From assembly GCF_008831265.1 (NCBI RefSeq), contig NZ_VTTH01000003.1, positions 372,001-436,000 of the forward strand: DNA of 64,000 bases, given 5' to 3'. The number at the start of each line of letters is the position of its first letter. The first letter of the stretch is position 1. Shown piece after piece: positions 44,512 to 53,840 of the stretch. Source of the DNA: Lacisediminimonas profundi. Lineage in GTDB: Bacteria; Pseudomonadota; Gammaproteobacteria; Burkholderiales; Burkholderiaceae_D. The notes under the pieces are model-generated. The model saw only the letters and a list, made by a program, of their open reading frames with translations. It had not been told where the DNA came from and did not search any database. The position numbers and the translations under genes are program-made.

Positions 44512-44545
44512 GTTCGCGGGAACGAACTTATTCGCGGGAACGAAT
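44512..44545. promoter_or_regulatory. Tandem dyads in the mdh leader
   Basis: Two adjacent dyad elements, GTTCGCGGGAACGAAC (44512-44527) and ATTCGCGGGAACGAAT (44530-44545), in an 18-bp repeat. The bases that differ between the copies (G/C versus A/T at the ends) differ in a paired way, so both remain symmetrical. They lie inside the predicted 5' leader of mdh. A second small direct repeat, GGTGCTATGT, occurs at 44450-44459 and 44462-44471. Confidence 0.45.
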
Positions 44546-44649
44546 AATGATACCGGTGAAAACATGTCGCGTCAGCCTGAATGCGTGGTGAAGTGGGCGC
44601 CACGGCCTGCCGGCCATTGCGCCGGAGGCGGCGGGGAAAAGTTGCCGCG

Positions 44650-44678
44650 AGTGTAGGCCGGCGAGGGCACTCTGTCAA
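44650..44678 (-). promoter_or_regulatory. Sigma-70 promoter of mdh
   Basis: Read on minus: -35 TTGACA (44678-44673), 17-bp spacer, -10 TACACT (44655-44650), with initiation near 44643. This is the best -35/-10 pair in the region. Confidence 0.6.
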
Positions 44679-44700
44679 CGCTTATCTTATGTCTTATATA
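44672..44700 (+). promoter_or_regulatory. Candidate promoter of gntR
   Basis: -35 CTGTCA (44672-44677), 17-bp spacer, -10 TATATA (44695-44700). The -35 occupies nearly the same bases as the opposing mdh -35, and the -10 lies inside the palindrome at 44688-44707. Confidence 0.45.
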
Positions 44701-44707
44701 AGACATA
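44688..44707. promoter_or_regulatory. 20-bp palindromic operator, probably for the GntR protein
   Basis: Perfect palindrome TATGTCTTATATAAGACATA. Its symmetry and length suit a GntR/HutC dimer. It covers the gntR -10 and lies 10 bp upstream of the mdh -35, so binding should repress gntR and could modulate mdh. No second copy was found before sdhC, gltA, sucA or acnA in this window. Confidence 0.6.
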
Positions 44708-44752
44708 TTACCCCCACTTTTTTCTGGACGGCAAACGGCCTTTTATGGTCAA

Positions 44753-45553
44753 ATGCCAATCATGAGTGTCGCCCCTTCGCATCTGACGAATTCCCCTGTT
44801 TTGGCTGCTGGCACCGGACATTCCTCCTCTGGCAGTTCGCCGACTTTCAGCCCCTTGTACCAGCAGATCAAGGCCCTGATCACCAGGAGCCTGCAGTCGG
44901 GCGAGTGGAAGCCTGGCGAGCTGATTCCGAGCGAAGTTGAACTGGCTGCCCGTTACAAGGTCAGCCAGGGCACCGTGCGCAAGGCGATCGACGAGCTTTC
45001 GGCCGAGAACCTGGTGGTGCGCCGGCAGGGCAAGGGCACCTTCGTCGCTACCCACCATGAGGCCCGGGCCCAGTTCCGCTTCCTGCGCCTGATGCCGGAT
45101 ACCGGCGAGCCCCATCCGGCGGAAAATCGCGTCATCGAGGTCAAACGGCTGCGGGCGCCGGCGGAAGTGGCGCGCCTGCTTGACCTGCGTGCCGGCGACT
45201 CCGTCATTTTCATCAAGCGGGTCCAGTCTTTCGACGGCGTGCCGATCATACTTGACGAGCTGTGGCTGCCCGGACTCCTGTTCAAGGGCCTGACCACCGA
45301 GCGGCTGGTTGAATACAAGGGCCCGATGTACGGACTGTTCGAGACCGAGTTCGGCACCCGCATGATCCGGGCCACCGAGCGCATCCGCGCGGTCGCGGCC
45401 GACGAGGCTGTCGCCGGCCTGCTTGGCGTAGCATCCGGTACGCCGCTGCTCTCGGTCGAGCGGGTGTCCTACACTTATGGAGACAAACCGGTCGAAGTGC
45501 GGCGCGGGTTGTACCATACGGAGAATCACCACTATCAAAACGAGCTCGGCTAG
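44753..45553 (+). CDS. GntR-family regulator, HutC/UTRA type
   Basis: Effector-controlled dimeric DNA-binding regulator. It has 266 aa from the ATG at 44753; an ATG at 44762 is equally possible. After a Ser/Gly-rich N-terminus, the winged-helix domain spans about 32-100 (SPLYQQIKALITRSLQSGEW, PSEVELAARYKVSQGTVRKA, RRQGKGTFV), followed by a UTRA ligand-binding domain (about 120-260). Its position between mdh and sdhC suggests control of TCA genes. The ligand is unknown. Confidence 0.9.
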   Translation: MPIMSVAPSHLTNSPVLAAGTGHSSSGSSPTFSPLYQQIKALITRSLQSGEWKPGELIPSEVELAARYKVSQGTVRKAIDELSAENLVVRRQGKGTFVATHHEARAQFRFLRLMPDTGEPHPAENRVIEVKRLRAPAEVARLLDLRAGDSVIFIKRVQSFDGVPIILDELWLPGLLFKGLTTERLVEYKGPMYGLFETEFGTRMIRATERIRAVAADEAVAGLLGVASGTPLLSVERVSYTYGDKPVEVRRGLYHTENHHYQNELG

Positions 45554-45654
45554 CAGTATAGTCGGGCGCAGCTTTGTGCCGGATCATCAAGAAGTATTGG
45601 TGCGGTGCATGAAAATAGGCGAAAATTGCAAAGTTTCGATTTCGAGGGGCAAGC

Positions 45655-46065
45655 ATGTCAGAAGCAGTAAAAAAAGAAAGGCCACAGTTCCGGAACATCC
45701 ATATCACGCAGATCGTGCGATACCGGATGCCGCTGGCCGCAATCGTCTCGATCCTGCATCGCGTCAGCGGCGCACTGATCTTCCTTCTTCTTCCATTCAT
45801 CCTGTTCCTGCTCGACAAGAGCCTGACCTCTGAAATCTCCTTCGATTATTTCAAGGGCTTCCTGTCGCTCTGGTTCGTCAAGCTGGTGGTGCTGGCCTTG
45901 TCCTGGGGCTACCTGCATCATTTCTGCGCCGGCATTCGCCATCTGCTGCTCGACGTCCATGTTGCCGGCACCAAGGAAGGCGCCCGCAAGACTGCGGTGG
46001 CCACGCTCGGCGTCAGCCTTTTCCTGACCGCGCTGGTCGCACTGAAACTGTTTGGAGCATTCTGA
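45655..46065 (+). CDS. sdhC: Succinate dehydrogenase cytochrome b556 subunit
   Basis: Membrane anchor that binds haem b and ubiquinone in complex II. It has 136 aa with three membrane helices. The quinone/haem motif is SILHRVSGALIFLLLPF, with the haem His in YLHHFCAGIRHLLLDVH. It is the first gene of sdhCDAB; sdhD starts 2 bp after its stop. A ribosome site GAGGGG precedes the ATG. Confidence 0.96.
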   Translation: MSEAVKKERPQFRNIHITQIVRYRMPLAAIVSILHRVSGALIFLLLPFILFLLDKSLTSEISFDYFKGFLSLWFVKLVVLALSWGYLHHFCAGIRHLLLDVHVAGTKEGARKTAVATLGVSLFLTALVALKLFGAF

Positions 46066-46067
46066 AG

Positions 46068-46439
46068 ATGGCGCATACACCTGACAATATCGGACCGCGT
46101 CGACTCGTCGTCGGCGCGCATTACGGCACCGCCGACTGGCTGGCGCAACGCCTGACCGCCATCGTGATGGCCGCTTACACGCTGGTACTGCTGGTCTCGT
46201 TCCTGTTCGCCGGCGACATCGGCTACGAGTCGTGGGCCGGCATGTTTGCCCGTCAATGGTTCAAGCTGTTCAGTTTCGTAGCGCTGCTCTCGTTGTTCTA
46301 TCACGCCTGGGTCGGCATGCGTAATGTCTGGATGGATTACGTCAAACCGGTCGTCCTGCGCCTGATCCTGCAATTGGCCACCATCGCGTGGCTGGTTGGA
46401 TGTGCCGCATGGGCGGCTCAGATTCTCTGGAAAGTCTAA
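46068..46439 (+). CDS. sdhD: Succinate dehydrogenase hydrophobic anchor subunit
   Basis: Second membrane anchor of complex II. It has 123 aa and three helices. Family features are HYGTADWLAQRLTAIVMAAY and the haem/quinone region FYHAWVGMRNVWMDYVKP. It is packed between sdhC (2-bp gap) and sdhA (GTG 2 bp after the stop), implying translational coupling. Confidence 0.95.
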   Translation: MAHTPDNIGPRRLVVGAHYGTADWLAQRLTAIVMAAYTLVLLVSFLFAGDIGYESWAGMFARQWFKLFSFVALLSLFYHAWVGMRNVWMDYVKPVVLRLILQLATIAWLVGCAAWAAQILWKV

Positions 46440-46441
46440 TC

Positions 46442-48220
46442 GTGGCAGCAATCAAATCCTCTCTCCCCGTGCGTCGTTTCGACGCAGTCATCGTCGGCGC
46501 CGGCGGTTCCGGCATGCGCGCTTCCCTGCAACTGGCGGAAGCCGGCCTGAATGTCGCCGTGCTGTCCAAGGTGTTCCCGACCCGTTCCCATACCGTTGCC
46601 GCCCAGGGCGGCATCGGCGCCTCGCTCGGTAACATGACCGAGGACAGCTGGTACTGGCACATGTTCGACACCGTCAAGGGTGGCGACTATCTCGGTGACC
46701 AGGACGCGGTGGAATTCATGTGCCGCGAGGCCCCGAAGGTCGTCTATGAGCTGGAACACTTCGGCATGCCGTTCGACCGTAATCCGGACGGCACCATTTA
46801 CCAGCGTCCGTTCGGTGGCCACACGGCCAACTTCGGCGAGAAGCCCGTGCAGCGCGCTTGCGCCGCGGCCGACCGCACCGGCCACGCGATGCTGCACACG
46901 CTGTACCAGCGCAACGTCCGCGCTCGCACCCATTTCTTCGTCGAGTGGATGGCGATCGACCTGATCCGCGATGCCGACGGCGACGTGCTGGGCGTGGTTG
47001 CGCTCGAGATGGAAACCGGTGATGTCATGATCCTGGAAGCGAAGACCACGATCTTCGCAACCGGTGGTGCCGGCCGCATCTGGGCTGCATCGACCAATGC
47101 CTTCATCAATACCGGCGACGGCATGGGCATGGCGGCACGCGCCGGGCTGCCGCTGGAAGACATGGAATTCTGGCAGTTCCACCCGACCGGCGTAGCCGGC
47201 GCCGGCGTGCTGATCACCGAAGGCGTGCGCGGCGAAGGCGGCATCCTGATCAACAGCAATGGCGAGCGCTTCATGGAGCGTTACGCGCCGACGCTGAAGG
47301 ACCTGGCGCCGCGTGACTTCGTGTCGCGTTCGATGGACCAGGAGATCAAGGAAGGCCGCGGTTGCGGTCCGAACAAGGACCACGTGCTGCTCGACCTGCG
47401 CCACATCGGCGCCGACACGATCAAGAAGCGCCTGCCGTCGATCCTCGAAATCGGCCACAAGTTCGCCAACGTCGACGCCACCCGCGAGCCGATTCCGGTC
47501 GTGCCCACCATCCACTACCAGATGGGCGGCATTCCCACCAATATCTACGGCCAGGTGGTCGCGCCCAAGAACGGCAATCCGAACGAGATCGTCAACGGCA
47601 TGTATGCCATCGGCGAATGCGCTTGCGTCTCGGTGCACGGTGCCAACCGTCTCGGCACCAACTCGCTGCTCGACCTGCTGGTATTCGGCCGTGCTGCCGG
47701 CAACCATGTGGTGGCCAGCAACCTCAAGGCACGCAGCCACAAGCCGCTGCCGGCTGATGCTGCCGACCTAGCGCTGTCGCGCCTGGACCGGCTCGAAACC
47801 AGCACCGGTTCCGAGCGTGTGCAGGATGTCGCCAACGGCATTCGCCAGTCCATGCAGCATTACTGCGGCGTGTTCCGCACGCAGGAACTGCTCGACGGCG
47901 GCGTCAAGGCCATCATGGAAATGGACGAGCGCCGCAAGCACGTCTCATTCAAGGACAAGTCCAAGGTATTCAATACCGCCCGCGTGGAAGCGCTCGAGCT
48001 TGACAACCTGATCGAAGTGGCCAAGGCGACCATCGTCTCCGCCGCTGCGCGCAAGGAGTCCCGCGGCGCGCATGCGCACCGCGATTTCGAGGCGCGCGAC
48101 GACGAGAACTGGATGAAGCACTCGCTGTTCTATTCCGAAGGCAACCGCCTGGACTACAAGCCTGTGATCACCAAGCCGCTGTCGGTCGAGACCTTCAAGC
48201 CTAAAGCACGCACCTTCTAA
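46442..48220 (+). CDS. sdhA: Succinate dehydrogenase flavoprotein subunit
   Basis: Catalytic subunit oxidising succinate to fumarate with covalently bound FAD. It has 592 aa from the GTG at 46442. The FAD motif is VIVGAGGSGMRASLQLAEAG, the flavinylated His is in TRSHTVAAQGGIGA, and the active-site region includes HPTGVAGAGVLITEGVRGEG (abridged) and the Arg in PTIHYQMGGIPTN. The maturation factor gene sdhE is present two genes downstream. Confidence 0.97.
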   Translation: MAAIKSSLPVRRFDAVIVGAGGSGMRASLQLAEAGLNVAVLSKVFPTRSHTVAAQGGIGASLGNMTEDSWYWHMFDTVKGGDYLGDQDAVEFMCREAPKVVYELEHFGMPFDRNPDGTIYQRPFGGHTANFGEKPVQRACAAADRTGHAMLHTLYQRNVRARTHFFVEWMAIDLIRDADGDVLGVVALEMETGDVMILEAKTTIFATGGAGRIWAASTNAFINTGDGMGMAARAGLPLEDMEFWQFHPTGVAGAGVLITEGVRGEGGILINSNGERFMERYAPTLKDLAPRDFVSRSMDQEIKEGRGCGPNKDHVLLDLRHIGADTIKKRLPSILEIGHKFANVDATREPIPVVPTIHYQMGGIPTNIYGQVVAPKNGNPNEIVNGMYAIGECACVSVHGANRLGTNSLLDLLVFGRAAGNHVVASNLKARSHKPLPADAADLALSRLDRLETSTGSERVQDVANGIRQSMQHYCGVFRTQELLDGGVKAIMEMDERRKHVSFKDKSKVFNTARVEALELDNLIEVAKATIVSAAARKESRGAHAHRDFEARDDENWMKHSLFYSEGNRLDYKPVITKPLSVETFKPKARTF

Positions 48221-48231
48221 GAGATTTGAAT

Positions 48232-48942
48232 ATGGCACGCACGCTGAAATTCCAGATTTACCGCTACGATCCGGACAAGGACGCCAAGCCCTACATGCAG
48301 GACCTCACGGTCACCCTGCAGGACACCGACAAGATGCTGCTCGACGCGCTGATGCGCATCAAGTCCGACGTCGACGACTCGCTGGCGCTGCGCCGCTCGT
48401 GCCGCGAAGGCGTGTGCGGGTCGGACGCGATGAATATCAATGGCAAGAACGGCCTGGCCTGCACGACCAACCTGAACGAGCTCTCGGAGCCGATCGTGCT
48501 GCGTCCCTTGCCCGGCTTGCCTGTCATTCGCGACCTGATCGTCGACATGACGAACTTCTTCAAGCAATACCACTCGATCAAGCCGTTCCTGGTCAATGAG
48601 TCGATTCCTCCCGAGAAAGAGCGGCTGCAAACGCCGGCTGCACGGGAAGAGCTCGACGGGCTGTACGAATGCATCCTGTGCGCGTGCTGCTCGACCTCGT
48701 GCCCGTCTTTCTGGTGGAATCCGGACAAGTTCGTCGGCCCGGCTGGCCTGCTGCAAGCGTATCGCTTCATCGCCGACGACCGCGACCAGGCGACAGGCGA
48801 GCGCCTGGACAACCTGGAAGATCCGTACCGGCTGTTCCGCTGCCACTCGATCATGAATTGCGTCGACGTTTGCCCCAAAGGGCTGAACCCGAACCAGGCA
48901 ATCGGCAAGATCAAGGAATTGCTGGTTCGTCGCGCTGTTTAA
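48232..48942 (+). CDS. sdhB: Succinate dehydrogenase iron-sulfur subunit
   Basis: Electron-transfer subunit of complex II. It has 236 aa from the ATG at 48232; an in-frame TTG 6 bp earlier is less likely. All three cluster motifs are present: [2Fe-2S] SCREGVCGSDAM...LAC, [4Fe-4S] CILCACCSTSCP, and [3Fe-4S] CHSIMNCVDVCPKG. Confidence 0.97.
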   Translation: MARTLKFQIYRYDPDKDAKPYMQDLTVTLQDTDKMLLDALMRIKSDVDDSLALRRSCREGVCGSDAMNINGKNGLACTTNLNELSEPIVLRPLPGLPVIRDLIVDMTNFFKQYHSIKPFLVNESIPPEKERLQTPAAREELDGLYECILCACCSTSCPSFWWNPDKFVGPAGLLQAYRFIADDRDQATGERLDNLEDPYRLFRCHSIMNCVDVCPKGLNPNQAIGKIKELLVRRAV

Positions 48943-48952
48943 TTGTTATCTG

Positions 48953-48971
48953 GCGGAGCCTCGGGTTCCGC
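48953..48971 (+). other. Small hairpin between sdhB and sdhE
   Basis: GCGGAGCC (48953-48960) pairs with GGTTCCGC (48964-48971) with one G-U pair and a 3-nt loop, followed by TGTTT. It is a possible attenuator that lowers sdhE relative to sdhCDAB. Confidence 0.35.
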
Positions 48972-48990
48972 TGTTTCCCGGTTCCAGATC

Positions 48991-49260
48991 ATGTCGCAGA
49001 CCCACCAATCAGATCCCGCACGACGCGCCCGCCTGCGCTGGCGCAGCCGCAGGGGATTGCTGGAGAACGACCTGATCCTGACGCGATTCCTGGATGCGCA
49101 CGAGTCAGCACTGACAGACGAGGAAGTTGACGCTTTCACCCGCCTGATGGAGTTGTCCGACAATGATCTGATGGGCCTGCTGCTGGCCAGTCAGGAACCC
49201 GAAGGCGAGCTTGACTTGCCGCAGGTGCGCAGCTTGCTGGTGCGGCTGCGCTCGGCATGA
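48991..49260 (+). CDS. sdhE: FAD assembly factor SdhE
   Basis: Small chaperone that promotes covalent FAD attachment to SdhA. It has 89 aa from the ATG at 48991; upstream in-frame codons look non-coding. It contains the hallmark RGLLENDLIL (RGxxE type) and the acidic helix MELSDNDLMGLLLAS. It is 48 bp after sdhB, directly in the operon of its client. Confidence 0.93.
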   Translation: MSQTHQSDPARRARLRWRSRRGLLENDLILTRFLDAHESALTDEEVDAFTRLMELSDNDLMGLLLASQEPEGELDLPQVRSLLVRLRSA

Positions 49261-49335
49261 GCAGTTCCGGGTCGTCGTCGTGAACCGATAGAGTTTTGTT
49301 GTACTGCCGCTTACTACAAGAAATAAGGAACATCC

Positions 49336-50640
49336 ATGAACAAATCTGACGCCAAAGCCACGCTGTCGTTCGCCGACGGCTCGCCATCGGTGGAGTTTCC
49401 CGTCTACAAAGGGACGATTGGTCCCGATGTCGTGGATATCCGCAAACTGTACGGCGCTACCAGCAAATTCACCTACGATCCGGGTTTCATGTCGACCGCA
49501 TCGTGCAATTCGTCGATCACCTACATTGACGGCGACAAGGGCGAATTGCTGTATCGCGGCTATCCGATCGAGCAGCTGGCGGTGAACTGCGACTTCCTCG
49601 AAACCTGCTACCTGCTGCTGAACGGCGAGCTGCCGAACCAGGGCCAGAAAGACCAGTTCGTCGGCACCGTCACCAATCACACGATGGTGCACGAGCAGAT
49701 GCAATTCTTCTTCCGCGGTTTCCGTCGTGACGCGCACCCGATGTCGGTGTTGGTCGGCACGGTCGGCGCACTGGCCTCGTTCTACCATGACTCGCTCGAC
49801 ATCAACGATCCGCACCATCGCGAAGTGTCGGCGATTCGCCTGATCGCAAAGATGCCGACGCTGGTGGCGATGGCATACAAGTATTCGGTCGGCCAGCCCT
49901 TCGTGTACCCGCAGAACGACCTGTCCTACAGCGCGAACTTCATGCGCATGATGTTCTCCACGCCGTGCTCGCCGTACAAGGTGAACGACGTGCTGGTGCG
50001 CGCGCTCGACCGCATCCTGATCCTGCACGCGGATCATGAGCAAAACGCGTCGACCTCGACCGTTCGGCTGGCCGGTTCTTCCGGCGCCAACCCGTTCGCC
50101 TGTATCGCTGCCGGCATCGCCTGCTTGTGGGGCCCGGCACACGGCGGCGCCAACGAAGCGGCGCTGAACATGCTGCGCGAGATCGGTTCGGTCGACAAGA
50201 TCGGCGAATTCGTCAAGCAGGTCAAAGACAAGAATTCGGGCGTCAAGCTGATGGGCTTTGGCCATCGCGTGTACAAGAACTACGATCCGCGCGCCAAGCT
50301 GATGCGCGAAACCTGCCACGAAGTGCTGGCTGAACTGGGCCTGGAAAACGACCCGCTGTTCAAGCTGGCGATGGCGCTGGAAAAGGTTGCGCTGGAAGAC
50401 GAATACTTCGTCAGCCGCAAGCTGTATCCGAACGTCGACTTCTACTCCGGCATCGTGCAGTCGGCACTGGGTATCCCGGTCTCACTGTTTACCGGCATCT
50501 TCGCGATGGCGCGCACCGTCGGCTGGATCGCGCAGTGGAACGAGATGATTTCCGATCCCGAGCAAAAGATCGGCCGTCCGCGCCAGTTGTATGTGGGCCC
50601 GACCCAGCGCGACGTTCCTGCCATGAAGCTGCGTGCTTGA
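49336..50640 (+). CDS. gltA: Citrate synthase (type II)
   Basis: Condenses oxaloacetate and acetyl-CoA. It has 434 aa, the NADH-sensitive hexameric Gram-negative type. Catalytic regions are [30 protein letters not shown] and [20 protein letters not shown] lies about 7 nt before the ATG. It follows sdhE by 75 bp and ends at a strong terminator, which separates it from the odh genes. Confidence 0.98.
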   Translation: MNKSDAKATLSFADGSPSVEFPVYKGTIGPDVVDIRKLYGATSKFTYDPGFMSTASCNSSITYIDGDKGELLYRGYPIEQLAVNCDFLETCYLLLNGELPNQGQKDQFVGTVTNHTMVHEQMQFFFRGFRRDAHPMSVLVGTVGALASFYHDSLDINDPHHREVSAIRLIAKMPTLVAMAYKYSVGQPFVYPQNDLSYSANFMRMMFSTPCSPYKVNDVLVRALDRILILHADHEQNASTSTVRLAGSSGANPFACIAAGIACLWGPAHGGANEAALNMLREIGSVDKIGEFVKQVKDKNSGVKLMGFGHRVYKNYDPRAKLMRETCHEVLAELGLENDPLFKLAMALEKVALEDEYFVSRKLYPNVDFYSGIVQSALGIPVSLFTGIFAMARTVGWIAQWNEMISDPEQKIGRPRQLYVGPTQRDVPAMKLRA

Positions 50641-50671
50641 GTTGCGTCCTGTCCGGATCTGATCCGGCATG

Positions 50672-50701
50672 AAAAAAGCGGGCTTCGGCCCGCTTTTTTT
50701 A
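50672..50701 (+). terminator. Rho-independent terminator after gltA
   Basis: AAAAAAGCGGGC / GCCCGCTTTTTT with a TTCG tetraloop, continuing to T7 (ends 50700). It separates the sdh-gltA unit from sucA. Confidence 0.93.
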
Positions 50702-50894
50702 CGTCAGGGCAGGACGGACGTGGTCGCTGCGACAAAAAGCCCGGGAGCCGTCAACTTGCTTGCTGCTCCTGTGTTATGCTTTCCGCCTATTAAAACGTGC
50801 CCGCTACACCCAATACCACAGCCCTTCCCCACAACTTGATATGCAATCCGCCAACCGGTCAGGCCGTGTCGCGGAAGGTTCATGAACCCGCTAA

Positions 50895-50911
50895 CTTCGC
50901 GAAGCGCGAAG
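50895..50911 (+). promoter_or_regulatory. Hairpin abutting the sucA ribosome site
   Basis: CTTCGCG / CGCGAAG with an AAG loop, immediately followed by the Shine-Dalgarno region AAAGGTGAG (50912-50920). It may set translation initiation or mark the 5' end. Confidence 0.4.
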
Positions 50912-50925
50912 AAAGGTGAGCAAAG

Positions 50926-53781
50926 ATGATGCAGAACTACTTCTCCAATTCCTATCTGTTTGGAGGCAATGCACCGTACGTTGAAGAACTGTACGAGGCT
51001 TACCTCAACAATCCAGGTTCCGTTCCCGACAACTGGCGCGCCTATTTTGACGCGATGCAGCATGTCCCCGCTGTCGATGGCAGCAGCCGTCCCGATGTCG
51101 CCCATGCGCCGGTCGTGGCTTCCTTCGCAGAGCGCGCCAAGCAAGGCCCGATCCGCACCGTCTCCGCATCCGCCGATGCCGAGATGGGCCGCAAGCGCGT
51201 CGCCGTCACCCAGTTGATCGGTGCTTACCGTTTTCTCGGCAACCGCTGGGCCAACCTCGATCCGCTGCAGCGCCAGGAACGTCCGTCGATCCCGGAACTC
51301 GATCCGGCTTTCTACGGCTTCACCGATGCTGACATGGACATCGTGTTCAATATCAGCAATACCTACTTCGGCACCGAAACCGCGACCCTGCGCGACCTGT
51401 TGAACGCGCTGCGCGACACGTACTGCCGCACAATCGGCACCGAGTTCATGTATGTCACCGATCCGACGCAAAAACGGTGGCTGCAGGAGCGCCTGGAATC
51501 GACCCGCGCCACCCCGGATTTCAGCCCGGAAAAGAAGCGTCACATCCTCGAGCGGTTGACCGCAGCCGAAGGCCTGGAGCGCTATCTTCATACCAAATAC
51601 GTCGGCCAGAAGCGTTTTTCGCTCGAAGGCGGCGAAAGCTTCATCGCCTCGCTCGACGAGACGATCCAGCGCGCCGGCGCCCATGGCGTGCAGGAGATCG
51701 TGATCGGCATGGCCCATCGCGGCCGACTGAACGTGCTGGTCAACACCCTCGGCAAGATGCCGCAGGAACTGTTTGCCGAATTCGAAGGCCATCACGCCGA
51801 TGACCTGCCGGCCGGCGACGTCAAATACCACCAGGGCTTCTCGTCGGACATCACCAGTCCGGGCGGACCGGTCCACCTGTCGCTGGCGTTCAATCCTTCG
51901 CACCTCGAAATCGTCAACCCGGTGGTCGAGGGTTCGGTCAAGGCGCGCATGGATCGCCGCGGCGACAAGGATGGCTCGCAGGTTTTGCCGGTGCTGGTGC
52001 ATGGCGACGCCGCATTCGCAGGGCAGGGCGTCGTGATGGAAACGCTGAACCTGGCGCAGACCCGCGGCTACGGCACGGGCGGCACGGTCCATATCGTGAT
52101 CAACAACCAGATCGGCTTCACCACCTCCGATCCGCGCGATGCCCGTTCGACGCTGTATTGCTCGGACGTGGTCAAGATGATCGAGGCGCCGGTGCTGCAC
52201 GTGAACGGCGACGATCCCGAGGCGGTCGTGCTGGCGTCACAGATTGCGCTCGACTACCGTCTTGAATTCAAGAAAGACATCGTGGTCGACATCGTCTGCT
52301 TCCGCAAGCTCGGCCACAACGAGCAGGATACGCCGGCGCTGACGCAGCCGCTGATGTACAAGAAAATCGCCAAGCATCCCGGTACTCGCAAGCTGTATGC
52401 CGACAAGCTGGCGGTGCAGGGCACGATCGCCGAGGGCGATGGCGACGCAATGGCCAGGGCCTACCGCGATGCGATGGATGCGGGCCGCCACACGGTCGAC
52501 CCGGTCATCTCGAACTTCAAGGGCAAGTTTGCAGTTGACTGGATGCCCTTCCTCAACCGCAAGTGGACTGATGCCGCCGACACTGCCGTGCCGGTTGCGG
52601 AGCTGAAGCGGCTGGCCGCGCGCATCACCAGCGTGCCGGAAGCGTTCAAGCCGCATCCGCTGGTGGAGAAGGTGCTGGCTGACCGCGCAGCGATGGGCCG
52701 CGGAGAAATGAATCTCGACTGGGGCATGGGCGAGCATCTCGGCCTGGCATCCCTGCTGTCGTCCGGCTATGCAATCCGCCTGACCGGCCAGGATGCAGGC
52801 CGCGGCACTTTCGTGCACCGCCACGCCGTGCTGCACGACCAGAAGCGCGAACGCTGGGACCAGGGCAGCTACATCCCGCTGGAAAACGTCTCGGAACAGC
52901 AGGCGCCGTTCACCGTGATCGACTCGGTGCTGTCGGAAGAGGCCGTGCTCGGCTTCGAATACGGCTATTCCAGCGCAGAGCCCAACACGCTGACGATCTG
53001 GGAAGCGCAGTTCGGCGACTTCGCCAACGGCGCCCAGGTCGTGATCGACCAGTTCATCAGCTCCGGCGAAGTGAAGTGGGGCCGGGCATCCGGCCTGGTC
53101 ATGATGCTGCCGCACGGCTATGAAGGCCAGGGTCCGGAACACTCATCGGCCCGCATCGAACGTTTCTTGCAGCTGTGTGCCGACAACAACATGCAGGTGA
53201 TCCAGCCGACCACGGCTGCGCAGATATTCCACTTGCTGCGCCGCCAGATGATCCGTCCGTTCCGCAAGCCGCTGGTGATTTTCACGCCCAAGTCGCTGCT
53301 GCGCAACAAGGATGCCGGCTCAGCGCTGTCAGATCTGGCCAAAGGCAGCTTCCAGACCGTCATCGGCGAGGTCGATGAAAAGATCGATCCGAAGAAGGTC
53401 AAGCGCGTGATTGCCTGCTCCGGCAAGGTGTATTACGACCTGGTTGCCGCCCGCAAGGACCGTGGCGCCACCGATGCAGCGATCATCCGCATCGAGCAGT
53501 TGTATCCGTTCCCGCACAAGGCGTTTGCTGCCGAGCTGAAGAAGTTCCCGAACTTCAATGAACTGGTCTGGGCGCAGGACGAGCCGCAGAACCAGGGAGC
53601 GTGGTTCCAGATCCAGCACAACATCTTCGAAAGCCTGGACGAAGGTCACAAGCTGGCCTATGCAGGCCGTCCGGCCAGCGCCTCGCCGGCAGTCGGCTAC
53701 TACGACAAGCACTACGCACAGCAGAAAGCCCTGCTCGATGCTGCATTCTCGAAGCTCAAGGGCTTCGTCCTGACGAAATAA
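50926..53781 (+). CDS. sucA: 2-oxoglutarate dehydrogenase E1 component
   Basis: Thiamine-diphosphate enzyme that decarboxylates 2-oxoglutarate and loads succinyl onto the E2 lipoyl group. It has 951 aa. The N-terminal E2-binding segment ([20 protein letters not shown]) is followed by the catalytic core ([46 protein letters not shown]) and the C-terminal [15 protein letters not shown]. It starts at ATG 50926 (an ATG follows at 50929). It is the first gene of sucA-sucB-lpdA. The 224-bp gap after the gltA terminator should contain its promoter, but none was convincing. Confidence 0.98.
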   Translation: MMQNYFSNSYLFGGNAPYVEELYEAYLNNPGSVPDNWRAYFDAMQHVPAVDGSSRPDVAHAPVVASFAERAKQGPIRTVSASADAEMGRKRVAVTQLIGAYRFLGNRWANLDPLQRQERPSIPELDPAFYGFTDADMDIVFNISNTYFGTETATLRDLLNALRDTYCRTIGTEFMYVTDPTQKRWLQERLESTRATPDFSPEKKRHILERLTAAEGLERYLHTKYVGQKRFSLEGGESFIASLDETIQRAGAHGVQEIVIGMAHRGRLNVLVNTLGKMPQELFAEFEGHHADDLPAGDVKYHQGFSSDITSPGGPVHLSLAFNPSHLEIVNPVVEGSVKARMDRRGDKDGSQVLPVLVHGDAAFAGQGVVMETLNLAQTRGYGTGGTVHIVINNQIGFTTSDPRDARSTLYCSDVVKMIEAPVLHVNGDDPEAVVLASQIALDYRLEFKKDIVVDIVCFRKLGHNEQDTPALTQPLMYKKIAKHPGTRKLYADKLAVQGTIAEGDGDAMARAYRDAMDAGRHTVDPVISNFKGKFAVDWMPFLNRKWTDAADTAVPVAELKRLAARITSVPEAFKPHPLVEKVLADRAAMGRGEMNLDWGMGEHLGLASLLSSGYAIRLTGQDAGRGTFVHRHAVLHDQKRERWDQGSYIPLENVSEQQAPFTVIDSVLSEEAVLGFEYGYSSAEPNTLTIWEAQFGDFANGAQVVIDQFISSGEVKWGRASGLVMMLPHGYEGQGPEHSSARIERFLQLCADNNMQVIQPTTAAQIFHLLRRQMIRPFRKPLVIFTPKSLLRNKDAGSALSDLAKGSFQTVIGEVDEKIDPKKVKRVIACSGKVYYDLVAARKDRGATDAAIIRIEQLYPFPHKAFAAELKKFPNFNELVWAQDEPQNQGAWFQIQHNIFESLDEGHKLAYAGRPASASPAVGYYDKHYAQQKALLDAAFSKLKGFVLTK

Positions 53782-53788
53782 TCCACGG

Positions 53789-53813
53789 CGGCGCGCCGGA
53801 AGCCGGCGCGCCG
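53789..53813 (+). other. 11-bp GC hairpin between sucA and sucB
   Basis: Perfect stem CGGCGCGCCGG (53789-53799) / CCGGCGCGCCG (53803-53813) with an AAG loop, 7 bp after the sucA stop and without a T-run. It is a likely mRNA-stability or processing element. Confidence 0.6.
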
Positions 53814-53840
53814 CACGAACAACCCGAAACGGAGAGTTAC

